A DNA stretch of 64,000 nucleotides, from NCBI GenBank assembly GCA_037013495.1, contig CM072807.1, positions 30,732,802 to 30,796,801 on the forward strand, written 5' to 3'. The notes beneath the pieces were generated by a model that was given only the letters and a program-made list of their open reading frames with translations, was not told where the DNA came from and ran no database searches. The DNA comes from Hippophae tibetana. Taxonomy: Eukaryota > Streptophyta > Magnoliopsida > Rosales > Elaeagnaceae. Below are positions 29,565 through 41,245 of this stretch, piece after piece. Within the stretch, counting starts at the first letter, position 1. Every line of letters begins with the position of its first letter. The position numbers and the translations under genes are program-made.

Positions 29565-32500
29565 ATGCAGCGGAAACAAAATGGATTCAAAACATACCTC
29601 TTACCATTGATCAAAATTTCTTATTTTTGAAAAATTTTTACTTTCAACATCGAGGCGGGTCAACATGACCCGGTTTTACCCTAACGGATACCCGGTCATA
29701 TCTTCCTATTCCGGGGACGGAATCCAGTGTTCTTTTTTTCAAAATTCTCATAATTCGATTTCTGAGTGATTGACGGTCTCAATTTGATGTAAAACATAAT
29801 TATAAATAAAAATTTCATTAATGAAGCACATAAATACCCACGATAAATTAGATTTATTTTCTTCATTTTTTTCAAGTTTAAATTCACAGAATCACTCAAA
29901 AAGATAAATTGAGACAATTTGCAATTTCCATATGCATAAAAAAAAAGGAAAACGAAAAAACTAAAATTACAATTCCCGTGAAACAGAGCAAAACAGATAT
30001 ATTTTTCAAAAATGGCTCTCATAGTAAATGTTAGAATACAATTCAATAAAAAAAGTTCAAAAAACCATATGAACGTATAATTTAAATTTAGCGGAAACAA
30101 AATGGATTCAAAACATACCTCTTACCATTGATCAAAATTTTTTATTTTTGAAAAATTTCACTTTGAACATCGAGGCGGGTCAACATGATCCGGTTTTACC
30201 CTAACGGATACCCGGTCATATCCTGCTATTCCGGGGACGAAATCCAGTGTTCATTTTATCAAAATTCTCATAATTTGATTTCTGAGTGATTGACGGTCTC
30301 AATTTGAGGTAAAACATAATTTTAAATAAAAATTTCATTAATGAAGCAGATAAATACCCACCATAAATTAGATTTATTTTCTTCATTTTATTCAAGTTTA
30401 AATTCACAGAATCACTCAAAAAGATAAATTGAGACAATTTGCCATTTCCATATGCATAAAAAAAAAGGAAAACAAAAAAACTAAAATTACAATTCCCGTG
30501 AAACAGACCAAAACACAGATTTTTTCTAAAATGGCTCTCATAGTGAATGTTAGAATACAATTCAATCCAAAAACGTTCAAAAAACCATATGAACGTATAA
30601 TTTAAATGCAGGGGAACCAAAATAGATTGAAAACATACCTCCTACCATTGATATAAATTTTTTATTTCTGAAAAATTTCACTTTTAACATCGAGGCGTCT
30701 TAACATGATCCGGTTTTACCCTAACGGATACCCGGTCATATCCTGCTATTCCGGGGACGGAATCCAGTGTTCATTTTATCAAAATTCTCATAATTTGATT
30801 TCTGAGTGATTGACGGTCTCAATTTGATGTAAAACATAATTTTAAATAAAAATTTCATTAATGAAGCAGATAAATACCCACGATAAATTAGATTTATTTT
30901 CTTCATTTTTTTCAACTTTAAATTCACAAAATCACTCAAAAAGATAAATTGAGACAATTTGCAATTTTCATATGCATAAAAAAAAGGAAAACGAAAAAAC
31001 TAAAATTACAATTCCCGTGAAACAGAGCAAAACAGAGATTTTTTCAAAAATGGCTCTCATAGTGAATGTTAGAATACAATTCAATCCAAAAACGTTCAAA
31101 AAACCATATGAACGTATAATTTAAATGCAGCGGAAACAAAATGGATTGAAAACATACCTCCTACCATTGATATAAATTTTTTATTTTTGAAAAATTTCAC
31201 TTTCAACATCGAGGCGTCTTAACATGACCCGGTTTTACCCTAACGGATACCCTGTCATATCTTGATTTTCCGGGGACGGAATGCAGCTTTATTTTTATCA
31301 AAATTCTCATAATTCGATTTCTGATTGATTGACGGTCTCAATTTGAAGTAAAACATAATTTTAAATAAAATTTTCATTAATGAAGCAGATAAATACCCAC
31401 GATAAATTTGATTTATTTTCTTCATTTTTTTCAAGTTTAAATTCACAAAATCACTCAAAAAGATAAATTGAGACAATTTGCAATTTTCATATGCATAAAA
31501 AAAAGGAAAACGAAAAAACTAAAATTACAATTCCCGTGAAACAGAGCAAAACAGAGATTTTTTCAAAAATGGCTCTCATAGTTAATGTTAGAATACAATT
31601 CAATCCAAAAACGTTCAAAAAACCATATGAACGTATAATTTAAATGCAGCGGAAACAAAATGGATTGAAAACATACCTCCTACCATTGATATAAATTTTT
31701 TATTTCTGAAAAATTTCACTTTTAACATCGAGGCGTCTTAACATGACCCGGTTTTACCCTAACGGATACCCTGTCATATCTTGATTTTCCGGGGACGGAA
31801 TGCAGCGTTATTTTTATCAAAATTCTCATAATTCGATTTCTGATTGATTGACGGTCTCAATTTGAAGTAAAACATAATTTTAAATAAAATTTTCATTAAT
31901 GAAGCAGATAAATACCCACGATAAATTTGATTTATTTTCTTCATTTTTTTCAAGTTTAAATTCACAAAATCACTCAAAAAGATAAATTGAGACAATTTGC
32001 AATTTTCATATGCATAAAAAAAAGGAAAACCAAAAAACTAAAATTACAATTCCCGTGAAACAGAGCAAAACAGAGATTTTTTCAAAAATGGCTCTCATAG
32101 TGAATGATAGAATACAATTCAATCCAAAAACGTTCAAAAAACCATATGAACGTATAATTTAAATGCAGCGGAAACAAAATGGATTGAAAACATACCTCCT
32201 ACCATTGATATAAATTTTTTATTTCTGAAAAATTTCACTTTTAACATCGAGGCGGGTTAACATGACCCGGTTTTACCCTAACGGATACCCGGTCATATCT
32301 TGATTTTCCGGGGACGGAATCCAGCTTTCTTTTTATCAAAATTATCATAATTCGATTTCTGATTGATTGACGGTCTCAATTTGAAGTAAAACATAATTTT
32401 AAATAAAAATTTCATTAATGAAGCAGATAAATACCCACGATAAATTTGATTTATTTTCTTCATTTTTTTCAAGTTTAAATTCACAGAATCACTCAAAAAG

Positions 32501-33202
32501 ATTTATTGAGACAATTTGAAATTTCCATATGCATCAAAAAAAGGAAAACGAAAAAACTAAAATTACAATTCCCGTGAAACAGTGCAAAATAGAGATTTTT
32601 TCAAAAATAGCTCTCAGAGTGAATGTTAGAATACAATTCAATCCAAAAACGTTCAAAAAACCATATGAACATATAATTTCAATGCAGCGGAAACAAAATG
32701 GATGGGAAAACATACCTCCTGCCATTGATCAAAAGTTTTTATTTTTGAAAAATTTCACTTTCAACATCGAGGCGGGTCAACATGACCCGGTTTTACCCTA
32801 ACGGATACCCTATCATATCTTGCTATTCCGGGGACGGAATCCAGTGTTCTTTTTATCAAAATTCTCATAATTCGATTTCTGAGTTATTGACGGTCACAAT
32901 TTGAAATAAAACATAATTTTAAATAAAAATTTCATTAATGAAGCAGATAAATACCCACAATAAATTAGATTTATTTTCATCATTTTTTTCAAGTTTAAAT
33001 TCACAGAATCACTCAAAAAGATAAATTGAGACAATTTGCAATTTCCATATGCATAAAAAAAAGGAAAACGAAAAAACTAAAATTACAATTCCCGTGAAAC
33101 AGAGCAAAACAGAGATTTTTTCTAAAATGGCTCTCATAGTGAATGTTAGAATACAATTCAATCCAAAAATGTTCAAAAAACCATATGAACGTATAATTTA
33201 AA
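29565..33202. repeat. 7-monomer higher-order repeat in left block, copy 2
   Basis: Tandem partner of 25928-29564. Its end (about 32690-33720) also matches 24370-25410 at a constant offset of 8316 bp, including the private string GTAAAACATCATTTAAAAA (near 25110 and 33425). This segment therefore sits on both sides of the repeat. A further partial copy follows from about 34240: the AATTTAGCGG unit returns there, 4160 bp after 30090. Confidence 0.8.
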
Positions 33203-36200
33203 TGCAGCGGAAAACAAAATGGATTGAAAACATACCACCTACCATTGATCAAAATTTTTTATTTTTGAAAAATTTCACTTTCATCATCGAGGCGGGTCAA
33301 CATGACCCGGTTTTACCCTAACAGATACCCGGTCATATCTTCCTATTCCGGGGACGGAATCCAGCGTTCTTTTTATCAAAATTCTCATAATTCGATTTCT
33401 AACTGATTGGCGGTCTCAATTTGATGTAAAACATCATTTAAAAAAAATTTAATTAATGAAGCATATAAATACCCACGATAAATTTGATTTATTTTCTTCA
33501 TTTTTTTCAAGTTTAAATTCACAGAATCACTCATAAAGATATATTGAGACAATTTGCAATTTCCATATGCATCAAAAAAAGGAAAACGAAAAAATAAAAT
33601 TACAATTCAAGTGAAAGAGAGCAAAATAGACATTTTTTCAAAAATGGCTCTCATAGTTAATGTTAGAATACAATACAATTCAATCCAAAAACGTTCAAAA
33701 AACCATACGAACATATAATTTAAATGCAACGGAAACAAAATGGATGGGAAAACATACCTCCTGCCATTGATCAAAAGTTTTTATTTTTGAAAAATGTCAC
33801 TTTCAACATCGAGGCGTGTCAACCAGACCCGGTTTTACCCTAACGAATACCCGATCGTATCTTGCTATTCCGGGGACGGAATCCAGTGTTCTTTTTATCA
33901 AAATTCTCATAATTCGATTTCTGAGTTATTGACGGTCACAATTTGAAATAAAACATAATTTTAAATAAAAATTTCATTAATGAAGCAGATAAATACCCAC
34001 GATAAATTAGATTTATTTTCTTCATTTTTTTCAAGTTTAAATTCACAGAATCACTCAAAAAGATAAATTGAGACAATTTGCAATTTCCATATGCATAAAA
34101 AAAAAGGAAAACGAAAAAACTAAAATTACAATTCCCGTGAAACAAAGCAAAACAGATATATTTTTCAAAAATGGCTCTCATAGTAAATGTTAGAATACAA
34201 TTCAATAAAAAAAGTTCAAAAAACCATATGAACGTATAATTTAAATTTAGCGGAAACAAAATGGATTCAAAACATACCTCTTACCATTGATCAAAATTTT
34301 TTATTTTTGAAAAATTTCACTTTGAACATCGAGGCGGGTCAACATGATCCGGTTTTACCCTAACGGATACCCGGTCATATCCTGCTATTCCGGGGACGAA
34401 ATCCAGTGTTCATTTTATCAAAATTCTAATAATTTGATTTCTGAGTGATTGACGGTCTCAATTTGATGTAAAACATAATTTTAAATAAAAATTTCATTAA
34501 TGAAGCAGATAAATACCCACCATAAATTAGATTTATTTTCTTCATTTTTTTCAAGTTTAAATTCACAGAATCACTCAAAAAGATAAATTGAGACAATTTG
34601 CAATTTCCATATGCATAAAAAAAAAGGAAAACAAAAAAACTAAAATTACAATTCCCGTGAAACAGAGCAAAACACAGATTTTTTCTAAAATGGCTCTCAT
34701 AGTGAATGTTAGAATACAATTCAATCCAAAAACGTTCAAAAAACCATATGAACGTATAATTTAAATGCAGCGGAAACAAAATGGATTGAAAACATACCTC
34801 CTACCATTGATATAAATTTTTTATTTTTGAAAAATTTCACTTTCAACAACGTGGCGGGTCAACATGACCCGGTTTTACCCTAACGGATACCCGGTCATAT
34901 CTTGATTTTTCGGGGACGGAATCCGGCTTTCTTTTTATCAAAATTCTCATAATTCGATTTCTGATTGATTGACGGTCTCAATTTGAAGTAAAACATAATT
35001 TTAAATAAAAATTTCATTAATGAAGCAGATAAATACCCACCATAAATTAGATTTATTTTCTTCATTTTTTTCAAGTTTAAATTCACAGAATCACTCAAAA
35101 AGATAAATTGAGACAATTTGCAATTTCCATATGCATAAAAAAAAAGGAAAACAAAAAAACTAAAATTACAATTCCCGTGAAACAAAGCAAAACACAGATT
35201 TTTTCTAAAATGGCTCTCATAGTGATTGTTAGAATACAATTCAATCCAAAAACGTTCAAAAAACCATATGAACGTATAATTTAAATGCAGCGGAGACAAA
35301 ATGGATTCAAAACATACCTCTTACCATTGATCAAATTTTTTTATTTTTGAAAAATTTCACTTTCAACATCGAGACGGGTCAACATGACCCGGTTTTACCC
35401 TAACGGATACCCGGTCATATCTTGCTATTCCAGGGACGGAATCCAGTGTTCTTTTTATCAAAATTCTCATAATTTGATTTCTGAGTGATTGACGGTCTCA
35501 ATTTGATGTAAAACATAATTTTAAATAAAAATTTCATTAATGAAGCAGATAAATACCCACGATAAATTAGATTTATTTTCTTCATTTTTTTCAAGTTTAA
35601 ATTCGCAGAATCACTCAAAAAGATAAATTGCGACAATTTGCAATTTCCATATGCAAAAAAAAAAAGGAAAACGAAAAACTAAAATTACAATTCTCGTGAA
35701 ACAAAGCAAAACAGAGATTTTTTCTAAAATGGCTCTCATAGTGAATATTAGAATACAATTCAATCCAAAAACGTTCAAAAAACCATATGAACGTAATATT
35801 TAAATGCAGCGGAAACAAAATGGATTCAAAATATACCTCTTACCATTGATCAAAATTTCTTATTTTTGAAAAATTTCACTTTCAACATCGAGGCGGGTCA
35901 ACATGACCCGGTTTTACCCTAACGAATACCCGGTCATATCTTCCTATTCCGGGGACGGAATCCGGTGTTCTTTTTTTCAAAATTCTAATAATTTGATTTC
36001 TGAGTGATTGACGGTCTCAATTTGATGTAAAACATAATTTTAAATAAAAATTTCATTAATAAAGCAGATAAATACCCACGATAAATTAGATTTATTTTCT
36101 TCATTTTTTTCAAGTTTAAATTCACATAATCACTCAAAAAGATAAATTGAGACAATTTTCAATTTCCATATGCATAAAAAAAAGGAAAACGAAAAAACTA

Positions 36201-37334
36201 AAATTACAATTCCCGTGAAACAGAGCAAAACAGAGATTTTTTTCTAAAATGGCTCTCATAGTGATTGTTAGAATACAATTCAATCCAAAAACGTTCAAAA
36301 AACCATATGAACGTATAATTTAAATGCAGCGGAGACAAAATGGATTCAAAACATACCTCTTACCATTGATCAAAATTTTTTATTTTTGAAAAATTTCACT
36401 TTGAACATCGAGGCGGGTCAACATGATCCGGTTTTACCCTAACGGATACCCGGTCATATCCTGCTATTCCGGGGACGAAATCCAGTGTTCATTTTATCAA
36501 AATTCTCATAAATTGATTTCTGAGTGATTGACGGTCTCAATTTGATGTAAAACATAATTTTAAATAAAAATTTCATTAATGAAGCAGATAAATACCCACC
36601 ATAAATTAGATTTATTTTCTTCATTTTTTTCAAGTTTAAATTCACAGAATCACTCAAAAAGATAAATTGAGACAATTTGCAATTTCCATATGCATAAAAA
36701 AAAAGGAAAACAAAAAAACTAAAATTACAATTCCCGTGAAACAGAGCAAAACACAGATTTTTTCTAAAATGGCTCTCATAGTGAATGTTAGAATACAATT
36801 CAATCCAAAAACGTTCAAAAAACCATATGAACGTATAATTTAAATGCAGCGGAAACAAAATGGATTGAAAACATACCTCCTACCATTGATATAAATTTTT
36901 TATTTTTGAAAAATTTCACTTTCAACAACGTGGCGGGTCAACATGACCCGGTTTTACCCTAACGGATACCCGGTCATATCTTGATTTTCCGGGGACGGAA
37001 TCCAGCTTTCTTTTTATCAAAATTCTCATAATTCGATTTCTGATTGATTGACGGTCTCAATTTGAAGTAAAACATAATTTTAAATAAAAATTTCATTAAT
37101 GAAGCAGATAAATTTGATTTATTTTCTTCATTTTTTTCAAGTTTAAATTCACAGAATCACTCAAAAAGATATATTGAGACAATTTGAAATTTCCATATGC
37201 ATCAAAAAAAGGAAAACGAAAAAATAAAATTACAATTCCCGTGAAAGAGAGCAAAACAGAGATTTTTTCAAAAATAGCTCTCATAGTGAATGTTAGAATA
37301 CAATTCAATCCAAAAACGTTCAAAAAACCATATG

Positions 37335-37339
37335 AACAT
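37335..37339. other. Target-site duplication, left copy (AACAT)
   Basis: AACAT directly precedes the LTR and is repeated directly after the other LTR at 50855-50859. Uninterrupted monomers read CCATATGAACATATAATTT here, so removing the element and one AACAT restores a normal monomer. A 5-bp duplication is usual for Ty3/gypsy integrases. Confidence 0.95.
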
Positions 37340-37830
37340 TGATGAGCGAGAACCGGCATCGCTGATTCTTGCCAATACTTTGGTTTTAATATTTATAAAA
37401 CTCTCGCAAGTGCACCAATCATTTCGAAGAAAATGATAAGTATACTCCCAAGGTCGATCTAAGGAAGGAATGTATGTGGTTTTTAATTTATTATTCAAAC
37501 TTTTAAAAACGCGAAATTAAATCCTAAACATCCTGTCACGATAGTTTGGTTTTTGTGTTCCTAATTTAATAACATAAAAATAAAACATATATACAGATTA
37601 ATTAAATATAATCTAATAACATAAAAATAAACATAGATACAAATTCAATAAATAATTATCTAAAAATAAACATATATACAGATTCAATAAATATTCATGC
37701 AAATTTTATCATTTATATTAGTGGAGTATTTATGGATATAATAACTAAATTAATTATGCTTGCTCATATTAACTAGGTTATTAAAGATATAAATTGATAT
37801 TTTATTGATTCTCTCTTTTTTATATAAATA

Positions 37831-37976
37831 CCACCTTTGGTGGGGTTAGATATTCTTTGTTAACTAAACAAATCAATTAACACCTATGGGTGGGGTTGAT
37901 AACTAATTTGGTTAATTAAATTAATTCCTTTTTCTAAGAGATTGAAAATGAACCATTTAAATGCCACCTTTGGTGG
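37831..37976. repeat. Three small hairpins CCACC-TTT-GGTGG in the LTR
   Basis: CCACCTTTGGTGG occurs at 37831-37843 and 37964-37976, with a variant CACCTATGGGTG at 37881-37892. Each is followed by GGGTT. All three can fold into a stem of 4 or 5 bp. The same trio is in the other LTR (49343-49355, 49393-49404, 49476-49488). In element orientation they lie in the downstream part of the LTR. Confidence 0.65.
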
Positions 37977-38594
37977 GGTTAGACAATTTAAACTTTATTC
38001 AAGGTGTCCAAATTAAACTTAAGAATTTAATTATCCGAGTACTAACTTTCAAGTTTTAAAACCACTATTGAAAACATGTTGTCAATACATTTTCACATAA
38101 TAATTCTTATAAAAACTTTTGAAATAGAGTTTCACTCTAACTACCGGGCGATTGTACCAACAAATAAAAGTGCACTACTCTAAATTAGACCGGATAACTA
38201 AACCTTAAAATCTAATTTTCAGGTTTAGGTTTGTAATGAAAAATAATATATTTCTCTCTAACATTCTTAATATAAAATCTTGAATAAAAACAAAATCAAT
38301 TCATTTTAAAGATTTTTACCTATTTAATATTTCGCAAGCATAACAACGTCATTATTACATCATATTTACTAAACAGCTAGCATAGTTAAATTTAACCACA
38401 GACAAGTTGAATATAACATGTAAGAATAAAGCATAAAAATAACTGTAAAGAAAATAAAATCCTTACAGAACTTCGACGCTATTCCCGTAGCTGGAAAACC
38501 TCCAAGCGGAATTTGCACTTCCATTTATTGAATCAAAAATCTAAATTATTACAAAAACATTACAAGTTCCTCTCAAAAAGAGAAGAACTCTAAA

Positions 38595-38700
38595 CCTAAG
38601 AGAATTGAACTAAAAACTAAGAGAAAAACTAAGAAAAGCTTAGAAACTAAGAAAGAAACTAAGAAAACTCAAAAACTAAGAAATGAGAGAAAGAAAGAAG
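38595..38700. repeat. AAACTAAG microrepeat in the LTR
   Basis: AACTAAG-type units recur about every 8-17 bp. In element orientation they form a CTTAGTTT-rich leader just downstream of the inferred transcription start. The other LTR (50093-50190) has the same repeat with about one to two units fewer, which accounts for part of the length difference between LTRs. Confidence 0.6.
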
Positions 38701-38859
38701 AGAGAAGTGTGTTTTGAAGGTGTTTTTTTTGAAGTGAAGGGAAGGGGGGTATTTATAGGTGAGGATGGAGAGAAAAAATGAGTAAAAAAATGTTAAAAAA
38801 ATATTAAAAAATGTAAAAACGCGTATTGGAATTGCTGATGTCATTAATGATGTCAGCAT

Positions 38860-39045
38860 GACGTCACAGGGGCGGCTGTACGTGAAAAATGGGGCGAAAA
38901 CGCGTTGGGCGCGCGGTGGGGCTGCTGCTGGGCGCTGCGCGTGCGCGTGAAAAGTGCCCGCGCACTGGGGCGCGCGCGGATGGGCAGGCCAGCGCCCGCG
39001 GGCGCGCGGTTGGTCGCTGGGGCGCTGGGCTGCGGCGCGCGATTT
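38860..39045. repeat. GC-rich island in the 3' LTR
   Basis: Counterpart of the island at 50340-50570, without the ordered 24-bp minisatellite but with similar GCGCGCGG and GGGGCGC blocks. It lies just upstream of the TATA box in element orientation, as in the other LTR. Frames of up to 164 codons run across it on the minus strand; they have no resemblance to a known family and are not called as genes. Confidence 0.75.
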
Positions 39046-39339
39046 CCGTCTTTTTGACATTGTTGACCTTTTCGACCCATTTTGTCCAATTTTTCCATGT
39101 TTGTTGACCTTTTTCCACTTATTTATTGATATATTTGTGATGTATTGCTTCAAGTATTCCTCTTTGAGTCTTTAAATTGCGTTTTTAAGCCAAAATTCCT
39201 GAAAAACAATAAAAATACCCGTGATTCCGAAAAAGACAAATTTATATAAATATATGATAAAACATATAAATATATATATATTTAATCAATTAATGTACAT
39301 AAAATCATGGTTATTTTAGTGCTTTTTGAGCACTCATCA

Positions 39340-39352
39340 CAACCCCCAACCA
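39340..39352 (-). promoter_or_regulatory. Polypurine tract next to the 3' LTR
   Basis: On the minus strand the bases leading into the LTR are GGTTGGGGGTTG, directly followed by TGATGAG. This is the position where the plus-strand primer forms. The tract is interrupted by T residues, so its purine run is only GGGGG. A related, more purine-rich tract lies 1.5 kb upstream (40887-40899). Confidence 0.65.
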
Positions 39353-40193
39353 GCTTCTTGCTAGTCCCTTAGCAAGAGAAGCGATAAAAGCTAAAAATTA
39401 AACTATCCTAAATCACTTTCGTGGATTGAAACGGTTGCATTTAGCCTATGCAACAAGCCTTTAAACCCCTAGGTTGCCCTAGTGGACGAGTTTGAGTCTC
39501 GTGAGGGTTTTCAGTAATGATACCCACAAACATTGAACTAATTGTAAAAATCAAAAGAAACTATAAAAACAATCAAATCAAAAACTATAATTACAAAACA
39601 ATCAAAAATTAATTTAAGAATAAAAGAAAACAACATATCACAAAAATATCTCATACTTTTTAATCTCCTTTAAGATCATAATTAAAATCTCAAGCATAAG
39701 TTATTTTAATCTCTTTAAACAATCATGATTTTATTACAATAATTAGTCGAAAATCATTTTCATATTTCATTTCAAAAATGTATCAATTTAATTTTACCCA
39801 ATTTCAGTGTCATGAATCAGAATTCGCTTCGACTCTATTCCTCACAAGTCAATACTCTCAAAGCACTGAATCCTATGGGTTCAAACACTCATACTAATTT
39901 ATATGCGAAAGAGTTGATGTATAGAAATGAACTAATATGTTCGCATATGTATAAAGAATAAAGGCTCAAAGTGTTATTTTAACATTGATCTCATGAAAGG
40001 AATCGAATGTATAAATTATAAAGATATCATATATAAAAATTATTTTCATGCATAAATCAAACTCATTAAGAAAGAATTTCAAGATATATGCTTTTTACAA
40101 ATGAAGAAATTGCAATGACTTTTTAGGGAATTACTTCCTATATCTTTCTTTTGTATTTAGCCTTTACTCACAACTTTGTTGGCAATGTGGGTC

Positions 40194-40292
40194 ATAGTAT
40201 GTAGATGATACTATATTTTTTTTTAAACTCTCTATATTTTTTTTTTCAATATATGTATATTTTAGAGAGTCAACCCTTGTACAGATTGTACA
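40194..40292 (-). other. Cluster of three inverted repeats in the 3' tail
   Basis: ATAGTAT/ATACTAT (40194-40200 with 40208-40214), ACTCTCTA/TAGAGAGT (40227-40234 with 40263-40270) and TGTACA/TGTACA (40278-40283 with 40287-40292). They follow one another without overlap within 100 bp. They could be RNA hairpins of the element's 3' region; chance is possible in AT-rich sequence, more so for the last one. Confidence 0.4.
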
Positions 40293-40886
40293 TTTTTTGG
40301 ATTTTGGTGAGTGGTTAATTTTGTGGCTTTTCTGTTTGATCTTGGTTTAGGTAACCCCAGATATGTCTTTTTGTTTTTGTAGCAGTCATGCATGAATGAG
40401 ATATAAGCATATACTATCAATTTCTACTCAAATCGTTTAATCTAAACAAAAATAAAAAAAATATATATATATGATACTCTATTAAGATGAGAAAAAATTC
40501 ATACAATCAATGCTAATACCTATAGAGATCATCTAAACTTTTTTTGAATAAATAAGAAATGTGTTTGGAGTAGAAAAAATATATATTTCACTCTGAATAA
40601 AAGAAATTAGGCTCAAATTATATCTCACAAGGGTAGTCTAAAAAAAAATTCATAAACACCGATTTTGGGTTTAATATAATTTCCACATTTTATCAAGAAA
40701 TACTAGTTATGACAAAAACTAACTAATTATCAAAAATAATTACACAATATTTCATGATATGTTTTCAAAAAAATTAATCTAACAGTACCAAAGACTTAAC
40801 TATTTACTTAAATTTGATTTAAAGAAATGATAAATTTTTGTGAGATTTTTTATTTTTATTTTTTTATTAAGCATGGTAACTTTTCA

Positions 40887-40899
40887 CCACCCCCAACCT
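40887..40899 (-). other. Second polypurine-like tract
   Basis: The minus strand reads AGGTTGGGGGTGG, sharing GGTTGGGGG with the tract next to the 3' LTR, but about 1.55 kb upstream of it. It could be an internal second plus-strand primer site or a relic of duplication in the tail. Confidence 0.4.
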
Positions 40900-41184
40900 A
40901 GAACTTACATTGTCCTCAATGTAACAACTGCAAATTAAAGATAAAGAGAAAAGAGGAGAAAGATTACCTATTTCTTGAGAATGTGTAAGTAGTAATGAAG
41001 AAATGCAGGTGCATCCATCATATTCATCATTAAAGTGTGTACAGACAGATCGCTGTGAAATTCTAACATCTCAACAAATATTTTTAGTTTTAACAATTTT
41101 AAAAAAAATTATTCACATATAAGTAAACTGAAATAAATAATAAAATTAAGTAAATAAAACAAATAACAAAAAATTACCTAACAT

Positions 41185-41233
41185 GATGGGTTGCCTCCCA
41201 TCCAGCGCTTAGTTTAACGTCTTAGTAAGACGT
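41185..41233 (-). other. Post-integrase double hairpin motif
   Basis: Two adjacent inverted repeats just after the pol region: ACGTCTTAGTAAGACGT (41217-41233), with a 7-bp stem, and GATGGG/CCCATC (41185-41202), around the plus-strand string TTGCCT (AGGCAA on the element strand). GGGAGGCAACCC-type strings behind pol are, to my recollection, common in Athila/Tat elements. A diverged copy of the whole motif lies behind gag 1. Confidence 0.7.
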
Positions 41234-41245
41234 ATCTTTTTGGTG

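Larger units (their letters stand above)
1..37339. repeat. Satellite array, left block (monomer about 518 bp)
   Basis: About 72 head-to-tail copies of an AT-rich monomer; I set the phase at the recurring ATGCAGCGGAAAC. Starts recur every 517-521 bp, with a shorter class of about 472 bp interspersed. Landmarks in most copies, in order, are: AACATACCTC, the dyad CGGGTCAACATGACCCG, TTTTACCCTAACGG, the dyad ATTCCGGGGACGGAAT, the palindrome TTCATTAATGAA, CCATATGCAT, and a dyad with arms ACGTTC and GAACGT. Copies differ by a few percent and fall into recognisable subfamilies. The array runs off the left edge of the window and is cut at 37339 only by the retrotransposon. No gene, RNA gene or other element is visible inside it. 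The satellite family was not identified. Confidence 0.97.
37340..39339 (-). repeat. 3' LTR of the Athila element (2000 bp)
   Basis: Downstream LTR in element orientation. It begins (plus strand) TGATGAGCGAGAACCGG and ends GCACTCATCA, with 7-bp terminal inverted repeats TGATGAG/CTCATCA. The inner border is an imperfect polypurine tract and the outer border is satellite DNA. Homologues of all landmarks of the other LTR are present: the TATA box at 38750-38758, one TGACGTCA at 38859-38866, a GC-rich island, and three small CCACC hairpins. Confidence 0.95.
39353..41184 (-). other. Non-coding 3' tail of the element
   Basis: About 1.8 kb between the pol region and the polypurine tract with no coding frame of note. 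Athila elements sometimes carry an env-like gene here; I see none. Visible items are three consecutive inverted repeats at 40194-40292, a second polypurine-like tract at 40887-40899, and AT-rich low-complexity runs near 40220-40250 and 40440-40470. Confidence 0.6.

Noticed and set aside
157-37359. Dozens of minus-strand open frames of 60-151 codons with repeated, similar products across the satellite
   Set aside because: They recur because the monomer recurs. Their ends shift with every small insertion or deletion between copies, they overlap one another in different frames, and the products are hydrophobic and lysine/phenylalanine-rich as expected of translated AT-rich DNA. Nothing indicates selection on coding.
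38659-39153. Minus-strand frame of 164 codons and several overlapping frames in the GC-rich island of the LTR (similar ones at 50291-50654)
   Set aside because: Several frames on both strands are open at once because of base composition; the products are alanine/arginine/proline-rich and lie in the promoter part of the LTR.
39353-41184. Env-like gene in the element tail
   Set aside because: No frame of useful length and no signal or membrane segment is visible there.
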